Assembly: GCA_015039465.1 (NCBI GenBank) | Contig: MU130034.1 | Span: 1-64,000, forward strand | Source of the DNA: Phlegmacium glaucopus | Lineage: Eukaryota; Basidiomycota; Agaricomycetes; Agaricales; Cortinariaceae | DNA: 64,000 nucleotides | Reading direction: 5' to 3' | Shown: positions 1 to 12,299 of the stretch, piece by piece | How positions within the stretch are numbered: position 1 is the stretch's first letter | Layout of the letters: each line of letters opens with the position of its first letter | The notes under the pieces: model-generated | What the model was told of the DNA's origin: nothing | The model's input: only the letters and a program-made list of their open reading frames with translations | The model's database searches: none | Made by a program: the position numbers and the translations under genes

Positions 1-291
1 GCACCTCTAGCTGTAACCAAGGGACGCACATGGCGGACTGTATTCGCACATGGGGATTTGGGACCTCACAATATCCTCTGGGATATGAAGAAAGCGGAGA
101 TTGCTGCAATCATCGATTGGGAATTTTCAGGATGGTTTCCAGAGTACTGGGAATACACAAGGGTATACTTTGGGCCTGGGACATTTCGGAACCCTGGTTG
201 GTGGGACATGTTTCAAGAGTACAATGAATGCTATCGCGAGGAGTTAGCTGTTGAAAACGTTCTTTCTGACTACTTTACTCTAAATCTTTGA
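1..291 (+). CDS. APH-family phosphotransferase, 3' fragment (cut by window edge)
   Basis: The reading frame is open from base 1 to a TGA at 289-291 and gives the last ~96 residues of an aminoglycoside-phosphotransferase-fold kinase (Pfam APH type). The catalytic-loop motif HGDLGPHN and the metal-binding IDWE are both present. It is nearly identical to the C-terminus of the complete gene at 2531-3415, with a few substitutions (for example Ala to Ser after IDWEF, and Asp to Ala in the tail). Its start lies left of the window, so whether the full gene is intact cannot be judged. It is the left copy of a tandem duplication. Fungal members of this fold usually have unknown small-molecule substrates; there is no reason to read it as antibiotic resistance. 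Confidence 0.85.
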   Translation, partial: APLAVTKGRTWRTVFAHGDLGPHNILWDMKKAEIAAIIDWEFSGWFPEYWEYTRVYFGPGTFRNPGWWDMFQEYNECYREELAVENVLSDYFTLNL

Positions 292-577
292 AACTGCAGG
301 CTGAGACTTATACTAATTATTGCGGTCGATGATTACTCGTTGCGTTGCACCCCGTCCGTATGCCTATCTACCTTGGGGCTGGAGAGTGCACAACCCATCC
401 TTGTATCAATCAAAACCAGCTATTATTTCGATGATAGAAGTCTTAATTACATACGAGTACTACAGTCCGTTAAAATATACCGATTACTTCGGTACTATCT
501 TTCAATCTCTCATTACATAACCAGCTCACTAAACTCCTCCCTCAAAATTGCTCTCTCTTTCTCATCTCTCTGCAGCT

Positions 578-905
<328 letters not shown>

Positions 906-1142
906 ATATGGGAAACGATAACCGTCCAAGAAGCCTGAGCATTGACAACTCGCACTTTGGAAATTGAGTCATGTTACCTCTCATGGTCGGTTGAAGAAAA
1001 GGCCGACTTGGAAGTTGCTTGGAAGTTCGTAGAATTTAAGACGTCCTTCACTTGTCAAATGAAAAATTATATAACTTTTGGCTCACACTTCAGGTTCGTT
1101 CAGCGCCCTCGTTCACAGTCTGGGGTTTCACTGTAGCCAACA

Positions 1143-2339
1143 ATGCCAGGACAACACAACCTCAACCTAGCCCTTACCGGCTTGATCTTCCTCATCCTGA
1201 CCATCGGCCTCGCAAACCACAACGGAAAACCATCTCAGAGGTCCCACTGGTTATTTTTCACCGCCATAGCCTCCCTATGGATCTACATAGTCTTTTTCTC
1301 AGACCCTCCGGCAGACTATTTTGCCATAGCTTTTATCACCATGCATTTCTTCAGGTCCTTGGATTACATCCTCCTTCGAAAATATCAACGTGAACTTCAA
1401 CCTTCAGGACAGAAACCTCTTTCAGAAATGCCATTAAATAAAAGATTGTGGTGGGCTACCAGTCTTGCAGAAAATCCACGAGGTATTGGGTGGACTCATG
1501 AGCCGACACTGCACATTCCGCCCCGTCCATCGAGCACCCGAGGGAAATTCATTCTATCACAACTCATGTGGCTGGTCTTCTACATCTTCCAATTCGATAT
1601 CAGCAATATATTCACCCGCAAAAATCCATGTTTCGCCACTGGAGGTCCATCTCTGACCGCTTTTGGTTGGTTATGGCGTTCGACGGCATGGTCATTTGTA
1701 TTTTCAGCATACAGCATGTTGTCACTGGTCTATACAGCGTACAGCATCATCTCTGTCACTATAGGAATATCGGAGCCTCGAGATTGGCCTCATCTTTTCG
1801 GTTCGCCTCTAGATGCCTACACTGTGCGGAATTGTTGGGGGTGAGTTGATTAATTTTTCACAAATATATCAGATTTATCTGAAGATGGTTATCTATATAG
1901 TCGTGTCTGGCATCAAATGTTGAGGAAGCTGGTGACAGGTCAAGCTAATTTCATCAGTGAACGGCTACATTTACGAAAAAGCATTTTCACGACCCGCTTC
2001 AAGTTATTCACAGCCTTCTTCGTGTCGGGCCTGATTCATCAGACTGCCGAATACGTTCTCTACCAGAAATGGGAAGGCCACTCTATGGAATTCTTTCTGT
2101 TGCAAGCTGTCGCGATCACTTGCGAAGATATCATCGTAGAATTGGCTGCAAGAGTAGGATTCTCTTCGAAACCCAATCGTTTCTTCAAATTCATAGGATT
2201 TTTATGGGTGTTTGCATGGTTCACTCATACCTTTCCGTTATGGCTAGACAAGCAGATTCACGCAGGGCTTATGGATAAGAGATTCAATTTTAGTTTGATT
2301 TTGGGTCTCTGGAGCGGCGATTGGACACTAAGTCGGTAA
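1143..2339 (+). CDS. Wax-synthase-like MBOAT membrane acyltransferase
   Basis: Two exons (1143-1840 and 1901-2339) are joined by a 60-bp GTGAGT..TAG intron and give 378 residues. The join recreates the family motif NCWGRVWHQ, which confirms the intron. The protein is hydrophobic throughout, with an N-terminal membrane segment (residues ~7-25) and several more. Near residue 280 it carries SGLIHQ, containing the His conserved in membrane-bound O-acyltransferases. It resembles the fungal wax synthase / MBOAT_2 group, whose members transfer acyl or acetyl groups at endomembranes; the substrate here is unknown. The start is the first ATG of the frame. It lies between the two copies of the APH/NKAP duplication, so a second copy may exist left of the window. 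Confidence 0.88.
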
Positions 2340-2530
2340 CTAACTTGGCGGTAAACACATGCAACATCGAATGATTATGCACGTAGATGCTTCTAAATTG
2401 TCTTCATAGAGATGCGTACTCAATGAACATTCAAATATTCAAAGTCCAAAAAATGTGATGTACAATTGTCACGCAACTAGGATGACGAAGCGCGCCTTGC
2501 CCAATACGTAATGTAATCTTTCCTCCATTA

Positions 2531-3415
2531 ATGATTCGGACGACACTATGGAAATCTGACATGTTAGGTAGAAAAGAATCCCTGTCGTATCTTACGCCTC
2601 CAGTACGGGAGCTCCAAGGAGACGAAAAACGGAAATATGAGCGTCATTCTGGCAACAGGGTCAAAACCGCAATGTTTCCCCTGCTAAAAATGCTCTCCCT
2701 ACCTGCCCAACGCTATTTTATAAAATATGGTTATGACGTACGTCTCACCGAAGCAGTCACAAACGAATTCATCGCCAAAAATACTACAATTCCTGTCCCT
2801 CGTATCCTAGACGTCTTCAGGTATAAAGGGACAGTGCGTATCATACAGGAATTCATTGATGCACCCCTTCTTTTCACAGTGTGGCACAAGCTTACACTAG
2901 ATGATAGAAAGCGGTGCATGGTTCAGCTCAAGGGATATATCGACCAGCTTCGTTCCCTGGTTCCTCCCGAACCAGGAAAGGTGCAATCGATCGACGGGGA
3001 AGGTTTTACCGACAACAGACTAGGGCACGCCGAATGGGGACCATTTGAAAGTCATGACGAATTCAACAAATTTTTCCTTCATGAATACGTCCGCAAACAC
3101 CCTACCCGTTATCCTCACGCTCAAGCACCTCTAGCTGTAACCAAGGGACGCACATGGCGGACTGTATTCGCACATGGGGATTTGGGACCTCACAATATCC
3201 TCTGGGATATGAAGAAAGCGGAGATTGCTGCAATCATCGATTGGGAATTTGCAGGATGGTTTCCAGAGTACTGGGAATACACAAGGGTATACTTCGGGCC
3301 TGGCACATTTCGGAACCCTGGTTGGTGGGACATGTTCCAGGAGTACAATGAATGCTATCGCGAGGAGTTAGATGTCGAGAACATTCTTTCTGACTACTTT
3401 ACTCTAAATCTGTGA
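2531..3415 (+). CDS. APH-family kinase-like phosphotransferase
   Basis: A single-exon gene of 294 residues, the usual length for fungal APH-domain proteins. The N-lobe includes a TIPVPRILD stretch typical of the family. The catalytic loop HGDLGPHNILWD lies near residue 213 and the metal-binding IDWEFAGWFPEYWEY near residue 236, so the active-site residues are intact. These proteins phosphorylate small hydroxylated molecules; the substrate is not known. The 5' half is unique in the window, while the last ~96 codons are duplicated at 1-291. It is convergent with NKAP, whose stop lies 163 bp downstream. Confidence 0.9.
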   Translation: MIRTTLWKSDMLGRKESLSYLTPPVRELQGDEKRKYERHSGNRVKTAMFPLLKMLSLPAQRYFIKYGYDVRLTEAVTNEFIAKNTTIPVPRILDVFRYKGTVRIIQEFIDAPLLFTVWHKLTLDDRKRCMVQLKGYIDQLRSLVPPEPGKVQSIDGEGFTDNRLGHAEWGPFESHDEFNKFFLHEYVRKHPTRYPHAQAPLAVTKGRTWRTVFAHGDLGPHNILWDMKKAEIAAIIDWEFAGWFPEYWEYTRVYFGPGTFRNPGWWDMFQEYNECYREELDVENILSDYFTLNL

Positions 3416-3578
3416 AATTGCCAACAACTGTATGCAAGATACTTATTTGCTGGCAGTAGATCCTTTGATCACAACCTCCATCCTCTTAAGTATGGGATTA
3501 TTGCGCTGTTCTGACGATGGAAGTGTTAAAGACATGCTATGTACCATGTACACAGTACACTTCGTTAAAATACACCAA

Positions 3579-5015
3579 TTACTTCGCTCGCGGCTCACTC
3601 GTACTACCTTTCAATCTCTCATTAACCAGCTCACTGAACTCCTCCCTCAAAATTGCCTCCCTCCTCTCTCTCTCATCTCTCTGCAGCTTCAAAATCCCCC
3701 TCTTTTCCTCAGCGCTAATAACTTGGTTTTCCTTCCTCATACGCACAGCGTTCATTCGGCGATGTCGACTACCACTCATCACATACCCAACATCCTCGTA
3801 CTGGGCAATCTGATCCGAGGTCAATCCAATTTCACCACGACGGGGGATACGAGATTCGATGCCGTCCTGCAAGAAAGCTGCCATAGCGCTGCCTTCTCCT
3901 CGTAGCAAAGCACCGCCGTATGAACGTTCGTCAACCTTTTTGCCGCCAACTTTTTGCATGGGTTGAGGACCGATATCGTCGTCGTCAGAATCTTGATTAT
4001 CTGACAGTGGAGGTCCGGAAGAAGCTTGTCGTAGATGAGAGTTGAGAGGTGATCGATTGACAATCCCTGGCAGGTTTTCAACACGGTCGTCTTGATCCAT
4101 TCCATCAGGGCTTCTGCTAAGGCTGCGACTCGCCTGTTGGATGCTCTTGGATCTACTACGGTCCTTGCTTTGGTGTTTAGGTCGTTTATCACCTTCGCTC
4201 TCGTCATCACTGCTCCGACGTCTGCTACGTGAACGATGACGACGTCTCTCTCTCCTTTCATCTTCTTCCTTTGCTTTACGAACTCGTTTCCTCTCTTTCC
4301 TTTCCTTTCGTCTTCTTTCTTCTTCATCGGATGACGTTTCGCTCAAAGAAGGCGATCTCTGTCTCTTAGCCCTTTTGCTAGATTTTTTACGTTTGGGAGC
4401 GCTGCAAACAAGTATTATTTTCAGTCAATAATTAAAATAAGTAGGAGAGATCAACATACAGTTCCCTAGCTGGAGCTTTGGGGGAAGGCGGCCAGATATT
4501 TACGGTTTGAGCTTCACGTTGAGCCCGTCGACTTTTTTAAATTGAAATTTAACATAGTACAAAAAAATCAGAATTATCTTTTCGTACCTTTCCATGAAAT
4601 CAGCGCCTCCTCCGCTGCCATATATTGGTCCTCCATGGCGTGGTTGATCTCCTCTACCTGGATACATCCTTTCTGGTTGTTGTCTCCATGGTGCAGACGA
4701 GTCCACTGGAGGAGGAGGTAGAGTTCGTCGATAATCTTCATATTGAGGGCTTTTTCTTCGGCTTTCCGACCTTCGGCGTCCCTCACGACGTCCATCATTG
4801 CTGCGAGACCTCTCTTTACGGTCGTTTTCATAAGAATCTCTCGTTGTTCTTACTCTACCACTATCACGGTCTCTGCTCCGACTTGGTCGAGTCGGTGGTG
4901 ATGGGCTACGGCGAGAACGACGTGGTGAGGGAGAACGACCGCGAAGCCTTTCTGTTTTTGTTGATCTCATGTCGTGAGGAATGAGACCCATCCGAGAGGG
5001 GTGTATTGTGGCCAT
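3579..5015 (-). CDS. NKAP: NKAP-family nuclear splicing/transcription cofactor
   Basis: Three exons (5015-4588, 4531-4460, 4401-3579) separated by 56- and 58-bp introns encode 440 residues. The first junction recreates the conserved FMESRR block found in animal NKAP. Residues ~15-110 are an RS-rich domain, residues ~170-270 are a basic and acidic low-complexity region, and the C-terminal NKAP domain is complete ([34 protein letters not shown]). NKAP proteins are nuclear and bind RNA and spliceosome components. The start is the ATG at 5015; an in-frame TTG 6 bp upstream is not used. It is the parent of the decayed fragment at 578-905. Confidence 0.93.
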
Positions 5016-5139
5016 GGTCAAAGTCGAGAGTCAGCGTCGACTCAGCGGGAACTTTCATCATCATGTGCCGGGTAGTTAAATAATATGTTACATAATTATT
5101 TAAATATGTTAAATATTAAAATGAGGGCTGATAACTTGT

Positions 5140-5935
5140 GTCATGTAGTGTATCATTCATCAACCCTTACTATAGAATGCCTCACAATCCAAAATAGGAC
5201 GTTGCCGTCCACAACGACACTACTGTCCACAACGATATCTGTATCCCTGCATGCGACCCCTTCCACTAGTACTGGTAGTAATGTTTCCGGAACATCAACC
5301 CAAAGGAAGAGCTCTACTCCAGTCGGTGCCATTGTTGGAGGTGTGGCTGGCGGCCTTGCTCTCATCGTCTTTATTATCTTTGCATTTTCTTCTCCTAGTA
5401 CGCCACCGTCAGAAACGTGCTGCGGAGGCAATTGTTATTAGCTCCACGCCTCAGCCCTTTAATCATCCTCCTCTACGCCCGCCAAGCACCACGCTGGATC
5501 CCTCATTATCGGGTGGCATTTCCCATTCTCAATCCCCGCAGATCACGCACATGGGAAGTTCTGTGACGTATGGAACCAAAGGGCACATATATAGATCAAT
5601 CCCTAGCCTCACAACAAATTCATATCCTGTTCCCCCCCTTCAGCAATCTCCTTTGGCTACAATCAACCTCTTGTTATCTACTCTGCCGCCCGTATCGTCA
5701 TGTCCTTCGCCATTGACTTTACCCAGCGAAACAAACAGAGGTGGAGGAGCTGATTGCGCTCGAACCTCAATTACGGTGCGATGGACCGCCAGATATTGTT
5801 TCTATGCAGAATAACGGCAACCAGGTCCCCCACAAACGTCCCATTACATGAAGACAGTGGCATTAGGATGACCCCAAGTACTCCAACGACAGACATATTG
5901 ATGGATCTTCTGCCTTTGTACACTGCTGACTGAGT
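5140..5935 (+). pseudogene. Decayed copy of the single-pass membrane protein gene at 8003-9620
   Basis: Homology to about 8890-9600 begins abruptly near 5140 (the last part of the ectodomain). It runs through the transmembrane segment (VGAIVGGVAGGLALIVFIIF, from ~5315) into the cytoplasmic tail. A frameshift near 5395, just after the membrane segment, removes the basic RRRQKR stop-transfer motif and ends the frame at 5441. The tail continues recognisably in another frame (QPFNHPPL, GGISHSQSPQ, SVTYGTKGHIY). The N-terminal two thirds are missing. The insert rich in Ser/Thr before the membrane segment is longer than in the intact paralogue. Confidence 0.82.
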
Positions 5936-5995
5936 ACAGATATTAAATGTTCTCCCCAGGCCCGAAGGAAGTTTGATATCATGCGATGTGGACAT

Positions 5996-8002
5996 ATCTG
6001 TACATACACTGCACTCTCGTGAATCTGATCACATATTCAACGGTACCAATTTCCATTCCTTTTAGCAGGGATACATTTGACAATATTACTCTGGTGCGGG
6101 ACTACTTATAAGCTCGGTCGCAATATCTATGTTGTGTAATAGCTCTAAAAAGAAAGTGTATTGATTCACAAGTTTGACGCAGCTTTGAAGATTATAATTA
6201 TTGGTATATCTATCTACCAAATGCGGCGCGCGCCAAATCACATCGCTTGACGTGGACGACCACCCTCTCGTGGCGGCTGCAGTAGATAACCTTGTCTTGA
6301 TTCCAGGTCCATGGGCTTTCTTTACATTTGGATATATTTTTTGGGCTACTAAGTACTGATGGTCAGTCAAACCCGAAGCTTATTCCTGAATTAATTTTTG
6401 TCCTGAAGTACATTGGTGACAGACTATCGTGCTACACCGTATGCGAAATGTTATTATCCCCTCACCAAGCAGTACCAGTTCGCTGCCGTCGCCAAGCCTT
6501 CCTTTTTCCAGCTTCTATTTCCCCCCCTGAATACTATCCATACATCTCCCGACGAATGTTCTCTGCCATTCTTCCACCTTACATCTACTGTCAATACATG
6601 TTTCATCCAAGATGCTTCTCATTTGGTGCCTCCTTGTTTTGCAAACTTGTCAGTCGTTACTTACCTTCTTGGTACATCCTTATATTCCTTTCCCATCGCG
6701 CATTCCCACAAATCGACTACTTCACGCCCTGACAAGCACGCGATCACCACCGCTATTCCTCTTTTTCAGGTGTGTGTTATTACTCTTATCATGAGATATC
6801 ATTAAATAAACACGATACTTCTATCTTAGCTGATACATATTTCTGTCTCTAAGCACCACTCTAGACACCGTTTTATCCCAACAGCACTCACTTCTTCCTG
6901 TCACTCGCCCATTTTCACGGTACACTCTATCACCATTTATTCAGGTCATCATCCGTCTCTCCCACCAGTCCCACTATATCGCTAGCAAGACTGAAATCGA
7001 CGCCATACCTATGAGAGTCATGGTTCACCTACAGGCCATGAGACGAGGAAATCAGTGACAACGAACACGATGATGAGGAGGATGGTCAAGACGAAGCTGT
7101 ACAATTATTTACCGACTTTCTCCGAAACGGATGTGGCTCCCCAACGATGGCGGCGGGGAGATGGTAGTTGCTCATTTATTTCACGGTCAGGCAACTTCAT
7201 CAGGCCCTCTAACGAGATGGGGTTGGGGAGGATTGGTTGAAAAAAGCGGTGGGTGTTGGAGGTGCAAGCGACTACAGATCGAATTTCAGGATAGATGAGG
7301 GATGATTTGATCCTGACGACTGACTTGACTAGTAGTAATCGCTCATTAATGTCCAGAAAACTTGACTCTTCATACAGTGTTGGCTTACTTGCTTGGAAAT
7401 CGGGATGAAAACGGCTGTAAGCCTGCATTTTGATTTTGGCATATTATGTAAATTTCGCATCATTTATTTTTACACCAGCTGTTCATCAATCTATCATGGC
7501 TTGACCGAGTCCCATACTGTCCCATAGCGACCTAGACATCATGCATCATGTGTTGTTAAGTAGTCTCCCCCGAGGCTCGGGCAGATGCCGATACTTATGT
7601 TTCTTTAAATAGGCATGGTAAGTTGAATTATCTGTCGTCCGACACGGACAGAAGTTACATTCTGTCGAACCCTTCACTATTTCTCAGACAGACAGCAATG
7701 TCGAGGTATTCACCTGAATTTCCTGCGCCAGGAACTATACATCAATAGTAGCGGTCAAAGTAGGCGATTTTTAGACGGTTATTTGGTGATTATTGAGCTC
7801 AGGTAATCGCTATTTTTGCAATAATCCCTGCACTGATTTCAACTGTAGTAGTTTTAGGTAAACTTTTCTAGCCGGGAAAAATCGTGACGGTCAAAGGTCG
7901 CACCATTTCTGAGGTGATTAGGTGCTCATAGCTCTCAATATCAATATTCCATCATTGGAAACTTATAATCGCCCTGCTTTGACCCCCACTAAATTACTAC
8001 TA
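5996..8002. other. Intergenic spacer, no gene recognised
   Basis: Only short overlapping frames on both strands (for example 6413-6805 and 7105-7428) are present. None has a recognisable domain, splice pattern or paralogue in the window. No tandem repeats or transposon ends are seen. The last ~200 bp should include the promoter of the gene starting at 8003. Confidence 0.5.
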
Positions 8003-9620
8003 ATGTCGACAACAGTTCCTCGATGGATAGTGGTTGATGATGTTGACCCAAGAATTCAGTATGATGGACCATCATGGTTTCTATACCAAGGCACTCCGAG
8101 CCAGGAGTCTCAAGGAATTTCTGGTCCTCCTTTTCGAAGCACACTCCACGGTACCCAAGAGAATGCAAGCCTTTCATTTACATTTCAAGGTGAGCACTAT
8201 TTTTTCAAAGCACATCAAGTTATTAATCGATTGTCCAGGAACCCAGGTCAAAGTAATTGGCACCAATAATATCACCTACAATTCCACACCATTAGATCCA
8301 ACATGGCAGTGCTTTATCGACAATATCAGTGTCGGTGTGGCAACCGTTACATTCCCAGAGAATACATGGGTTATCTGCAACCACGACTCGCTTTTGGATG
8401 GGCTACATATCATAACTGTCAAAGCTACAGTACAAAACCAAACATTCTGGTTTGATAATATCCAATACGTTCCATCCGCTACTGTACCACTGGATCGGGA
8501 AGTCATCCTCGTCGAAAATCTAGACCCCCAGTTACAATATGGGCAGGGGCAATGGGGAAATTCACCAACAGCGCTTCCAGGTATGAATATGACTTTGGTT
8601 TCTGGATCAACATTAGATTTCAGTTTCATTGGTATGCAAATCACGCCTCTACTTTGGCAATTGATTATCAGCTGATTTACTGTCGTGATGTCAGGTGCTT
8701 CCCTAAGCTGGTATGGATTTTTATTCAGTGAATTGACCAGTGGTCCCCGACCCGCATCGCTAGCAACGTATTCCATTGATGGGCAAATACCGATCAGCTT
8801 TCAGCTACCAACAAACTTCGAGTCATACAACTATCAACAAAAATTCTTTGAAACCGCACAACTTCCCGCAGGATATCACACATTGAATGTAGTGTATCAC
8901 GGCAACAATTTAATACCTCTTACTATAGAATACCTCATAATCCAAAATTGGACATTACCGTCCACAACGACATCGCATACGACCCCTCTAGTTGGCACTA
9001 TCGTTGGAGGTGTGGCTAGCGGCCTTGCTCTCACCATCTTCATTATATTTGGGTTTCTTCTCCTACGCCGCCGCCAGAAACGCGCTGCAGAGGCATTTTC
9101 CATTAGCTCCACCCCTCAGCCCTTTAATCATACTCCTCTATTATACTCCTCAAGCACCATGCTGGATCCCTCATTATCGGGTGGCATTTCCCATTCTCAA
9201 TCCCCGCAGATCACAGACATAGGAAGTATTGTGACGTATGGAACCAAAGGGCACATATATGGATCGATCCCTAGCCGCCATGCTTCGTCTGATGCTATTG
9301 AACATTCAACAAATCTACGTCCTGTTTCCCCCCCCCAGAAACCTCCTTTGGCTACAATCGACCTCTTGTTATCTACTAGTACTCTGCCGTCCGCAGCGTC
9401 ACGTCCTTCGCCATTACCTTTACCCAGTCAAACAAACAGAGAGTCGGAGGGGCTAGCTGCGCTCGGACCTCAACTACGGGGCGATGGACCGCCAGATATT
9501 GTTTCCATGCAGAATGACGGCACCAGGTCCCAATTACATGAAGACAGTGGAATTTGGATGCCCACAAGTACTCCAACGACGAACGCATTGATGGATATTC
9601 CACCTTTGTACACAGAGTAA
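8003..9620 (+). CDS. Single-pass transmembrane protein with duplicated beta-sandwich-like ectodomain
   Basis: Three exons (8003-8189, 8239-8631, 8695-9620) with 49- and 63-bp introns give 501 residues. Both junctions restore conserved FxG motifs (FTFQ/GTQV and FSFI/GAS). The ectodomain has two similar halves, each opening with VDD/VENLDPxxQY and reaching the FxG motif. It is followed by a short Ser/Thr linker, a transmembrane helix (VGTIVGGVASGLALTIFIIF), a basic RRRQKR stop-transfer motif and a long low-complexity cytoplasmic tail. This architecture is a common multicopy family of Agaricomycetes with no assigned function. No signal peptide is visible after the chosen ATG, so either an upstream exon is missing or the helix acts as signal anchor. 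Confidence 0.8.
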
Positions 9621-9764
9621 AGTTACTCAACGGTTACAATGTTCCGTGTTTTAGCAGCCGAATCCGAGCCGTGCAAAGCCGTGACCTTCAGCTCACGCGA
9701 TGGAAAAAGTTCCAAAAAGGCAACGGCAGGCTGAATCCGAATCTGATGTTCAATCCTAATTTTC

Positions 9765-9767
9765 TAT

Positions 9768-9798
<31 letters not shown>

Positions 9799-9800
9799 TT
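9765..9800. repeat. (TTTA)n microsatellite
   Basis: About nine uninterrupted TTTA units lie 145 bp after the stop codon of the membrane-protein gene. Confidence 0.95.
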
Positions 9801-10016
9801 TGCACCTACTAGCTACCATTATTGTCTGCATCCAAACAGGTGCAACATCAATAACAACAAGGACAACATCACTTATCTGACTTTGAAAATAAGGGACACT
9901 GCATAAATGACTAGGAGCAAACTGGGAGTAACAGAGAGATTTTAAGGGGGTCCCAAATTGTGACAGGGACTTAGCCAAAATTTGTTACAAATTTCATTTT
10001 TCTTTCTTTAACTCCA

Positions 10017-10587
10017 TGTTAAGTTTGAGAACTCTATTCTGGAGTATTGGATGGAGTTTGATCAGAACAGAACCATGGAACGGAAAAGGACTATAGCCTC
10101 AGCGTATATGCTGTGCTACCCTAAACCTTCATGTCCTAATTTTGGAGTAAGAATGGAACAGAGTGGAACTGGAAGTTGCAGGAACTTAGAGGAAGAATAG
10201 GAGGAGGAAACTAGGTTGATATTCGAACTGAGGAAAACATACAAGTTTCGAGTACTTAAATAATAATAGGAATTGCAACTGAAATATAAAGTATAAATAT
10301 AAAGTGCTGTGTTCTGCTCTGGAAGGTCCTGCATTCTTGGGGGGAATAATCCATAGCTGGTGTGCTGACTGATAGTGGGAACGTGATGACAAAGAAATAG
10401 TGGTTGTGGTGAAGATGTGGTATTGGGTTTGGAGTATTGTCGGAGGAGCCAGAATGATACAGAGAAGTCTCGGAGTTGGACGTAGGAGGAGTAGAACCGG
10501 AGACAAGGGAAGGTACTGGAATGGAGTACAGAGTACCAGAGACAACTCCGACGGAGCTGGACCAGAGTCACATAACAGAATGTAACA
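10017..10587 (-). mobile_element. Solo LTR (same family as the 18.7-23.4 kb element)
   Basis: The sequence starts TGTTAAGTTT and ends GAATGTAACA, the termini of the complete element at 18745-23443, with which it aligns end to end. It is flanked by a perfect 5-bp target duplication, CTCCA (10012-10016 and 10588-10592). No internal sequence remains, so it arose by LTR-LTR recombination. Strand follows the gag orientation of the complete element. Confidence 0.93.
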
Positions 10588-10849
10588 CTCCACTAAACAT
10601 ACAGACATACTTGTGGGTGAGGGCCATTGCTCTGTGTGGCATATACAAGTCCCTTCTAATGAAATTATACTGGTATTTTTATAGCATCTCCATGAGCATT
10701 GAGTTTCTTAGAGATGCCAGGGATTGACAGAAAAAACAGTGAGTAAATTATTTTCACGCAGCAAATAAGGCCATCACCATCAACACATGCAATTACAGAA
10801 GTTACTGGCAAGTCTTGTGTTACCTTTGAAAGGGTATTTTATAAATTTA

Positions 10850-11110
10850 AACTTAATTCTAATGTAAACTACAACAGACAAATAATGACAAACAAAAATG
10901 GTGATGAATTGGTGTCAGCATTGAACAAATGTCAACAAGTTACAATGAATGATGACAATGGATGAACAAACACAAATGAACAAATGAACAAAAGATGATG
11001 AGTGAATGAATACATGAACAACAAACAAGCAAACAAGCAAATGAACAATGGCAATGAACAAATGAACAATGACAATGACAAACAAACAGCAGGCATTTTC
11101 TTTTTAAATT
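10850..11110. repeat. Low-complexity AATGAACAA-type repeat
   Basis: Degenerate short units based on AATGA/ACAAA on the plus strand, with no reading frame of interest. The same composition recurs at 11720-11830, 12230-12300 and 12640-12960, so the hAT MITE and the ~78-bp repeat interrupt one larger simple-sequence tract. Confidence 0.75.
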
Positions 11111-11137
11111 CAAATTTCCAATGTAAACTATGATGGG

Positions 11138-11704
11138 TAGTGTTTAAAAGTCCAGTCCGGTCCGGTTTTTTGACCCTCAGGGCCTTTAACTGAGACTGTA
11201 ACTGGTTTACCTTGGTCCTAGGACCGAAAAAGACCGGACTGGACTGCTTAGGACCGGTTTACATCGGTTTTTTTCAGTCCTAACTGGTCTTCTGCTGACA
11301 AATATATATTTTTGTGTCAAAAACAGTTGTTAAGTTTAATAATAGCTTTTGAACGAGCCCAAGAACGTCAAATTCCGTTAGGATTTGGATTTTCTACAGT
11401 AATACTAGTAAAATGCCTTATTTTAGTGAATATTTTAGACTATTTTATAGATCTATTTATTTCTCAGCCAGTTTTTATTGGATTTTTATGATCTTGGGCT
11501 CGTTGAAAAGGGGTAAATTAGGGCTACCATTTTGCCAGTTCAAACCGGTCTGAACCTCAAAAGACCGGTTAATCAAGACTGGTCTTTTTCCGGTCTTTGA
11601 TTCTCAAAAATCAAAAGACCAGACCACTGGTCTGGTCTTTTTCCGGTCCAGTCTGGTCTGGTTACAGTCTTTTTCTGGTCTTGTAACCGGACCTTCAAAC
11701 ACTA
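11138..11704. mobile_element. hAT-type MITE with CCGGTC-rich subterminal repeats
   Basis: The 567-bp element has inverted ends TAGTGTTTAAAAGTCC and GGACCTTCAAACACTA, many GACCGG/CCGGTC subterminal motifs and no coding capacity. The flanks ATGATGGG (11130-11137) and ACGATGGG (11705-11712) form an 8-bp target duplication with one mismatch, as expected for the hAT superfamily. Confidence 0.85.
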
Positions 11705-11848
11705 ACGATGGGCAAGTTATGACAAACAAAAAAGTTGAATGAACAGTGACAAATGAATGCCAGCAATGAATGATGACAATAAATGAACACAAATCAACAA
11801 ATCAACAAATGAATCAATGACAACAACAATGCTGAATGAATGGCAGAT

Positions 11849-12196
11849 TGTGAGTGTTGATTTACAACATCACAGTTATTTCTATTTACTGATCCATACA
11901 CAATCTACACAGGATGTGAGTGTTTATTTACAGCATTGTATTCATTTTTATTTGCCAACAAGTTGCTGCTTCTGTGCTTGAATTGTACAGCTTGTGAGTG
12001 TTGATTTGCAATCATTGCATTTGTTTCTATTTGCTGATGAGCTGCTGCTTCTGTGTGTGATCTGCATAGGATGTGAGTGTCAAATTACACCATCATTTCA
12101 TTTCTATTTGTTGATGAGCTTGTAGTTCCAGATGCAATTTAGACAGGCCATAAGTGTTGATTCACAACATCACTTTCATTTCTATCTGCTGACAAG
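11849..12196. repeat. ~78-bp tandem repeat, about five units
   Basis: Each unit begins near GTGAGTGTTGATTTAC and contains CATTTCTATTTGCTGA and a GAGCTGCTGCTT-like block. Units start near 11849, 11917, 11995, 12072 and 12149. They are diverged and not coding. Confidence 0.75.
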
Positions 12197-12299
12197 CTGT
12201 TGAATGACTAACAACACACAACAACAAACAAACAACAACAACAAATGAATCAGAACAATGACAACAAGAAACAAATGATGACAATAAATGAACAAACAA

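Noticed and set aside
2531..3415. Antibiotic resistance gene because of the aminoglycoside phosphotransferase fold
   Set aside because: The fold is widespread in fungal genomes without link to resistance. Nothing in the sequence supports that substrate.
3821..4327. 168-codon frame overlapping NKAP in another frame
   Set aside because: Product of the RS-rich codon bias of NKAP; no homology or splice support.
5153..5431. Minus-strand 92-codon frame across the decayed membrane-protein copy
   Set aside because: Antisense of the transmembrane and Thr-rich region, also seen opposite the intact paralogue.
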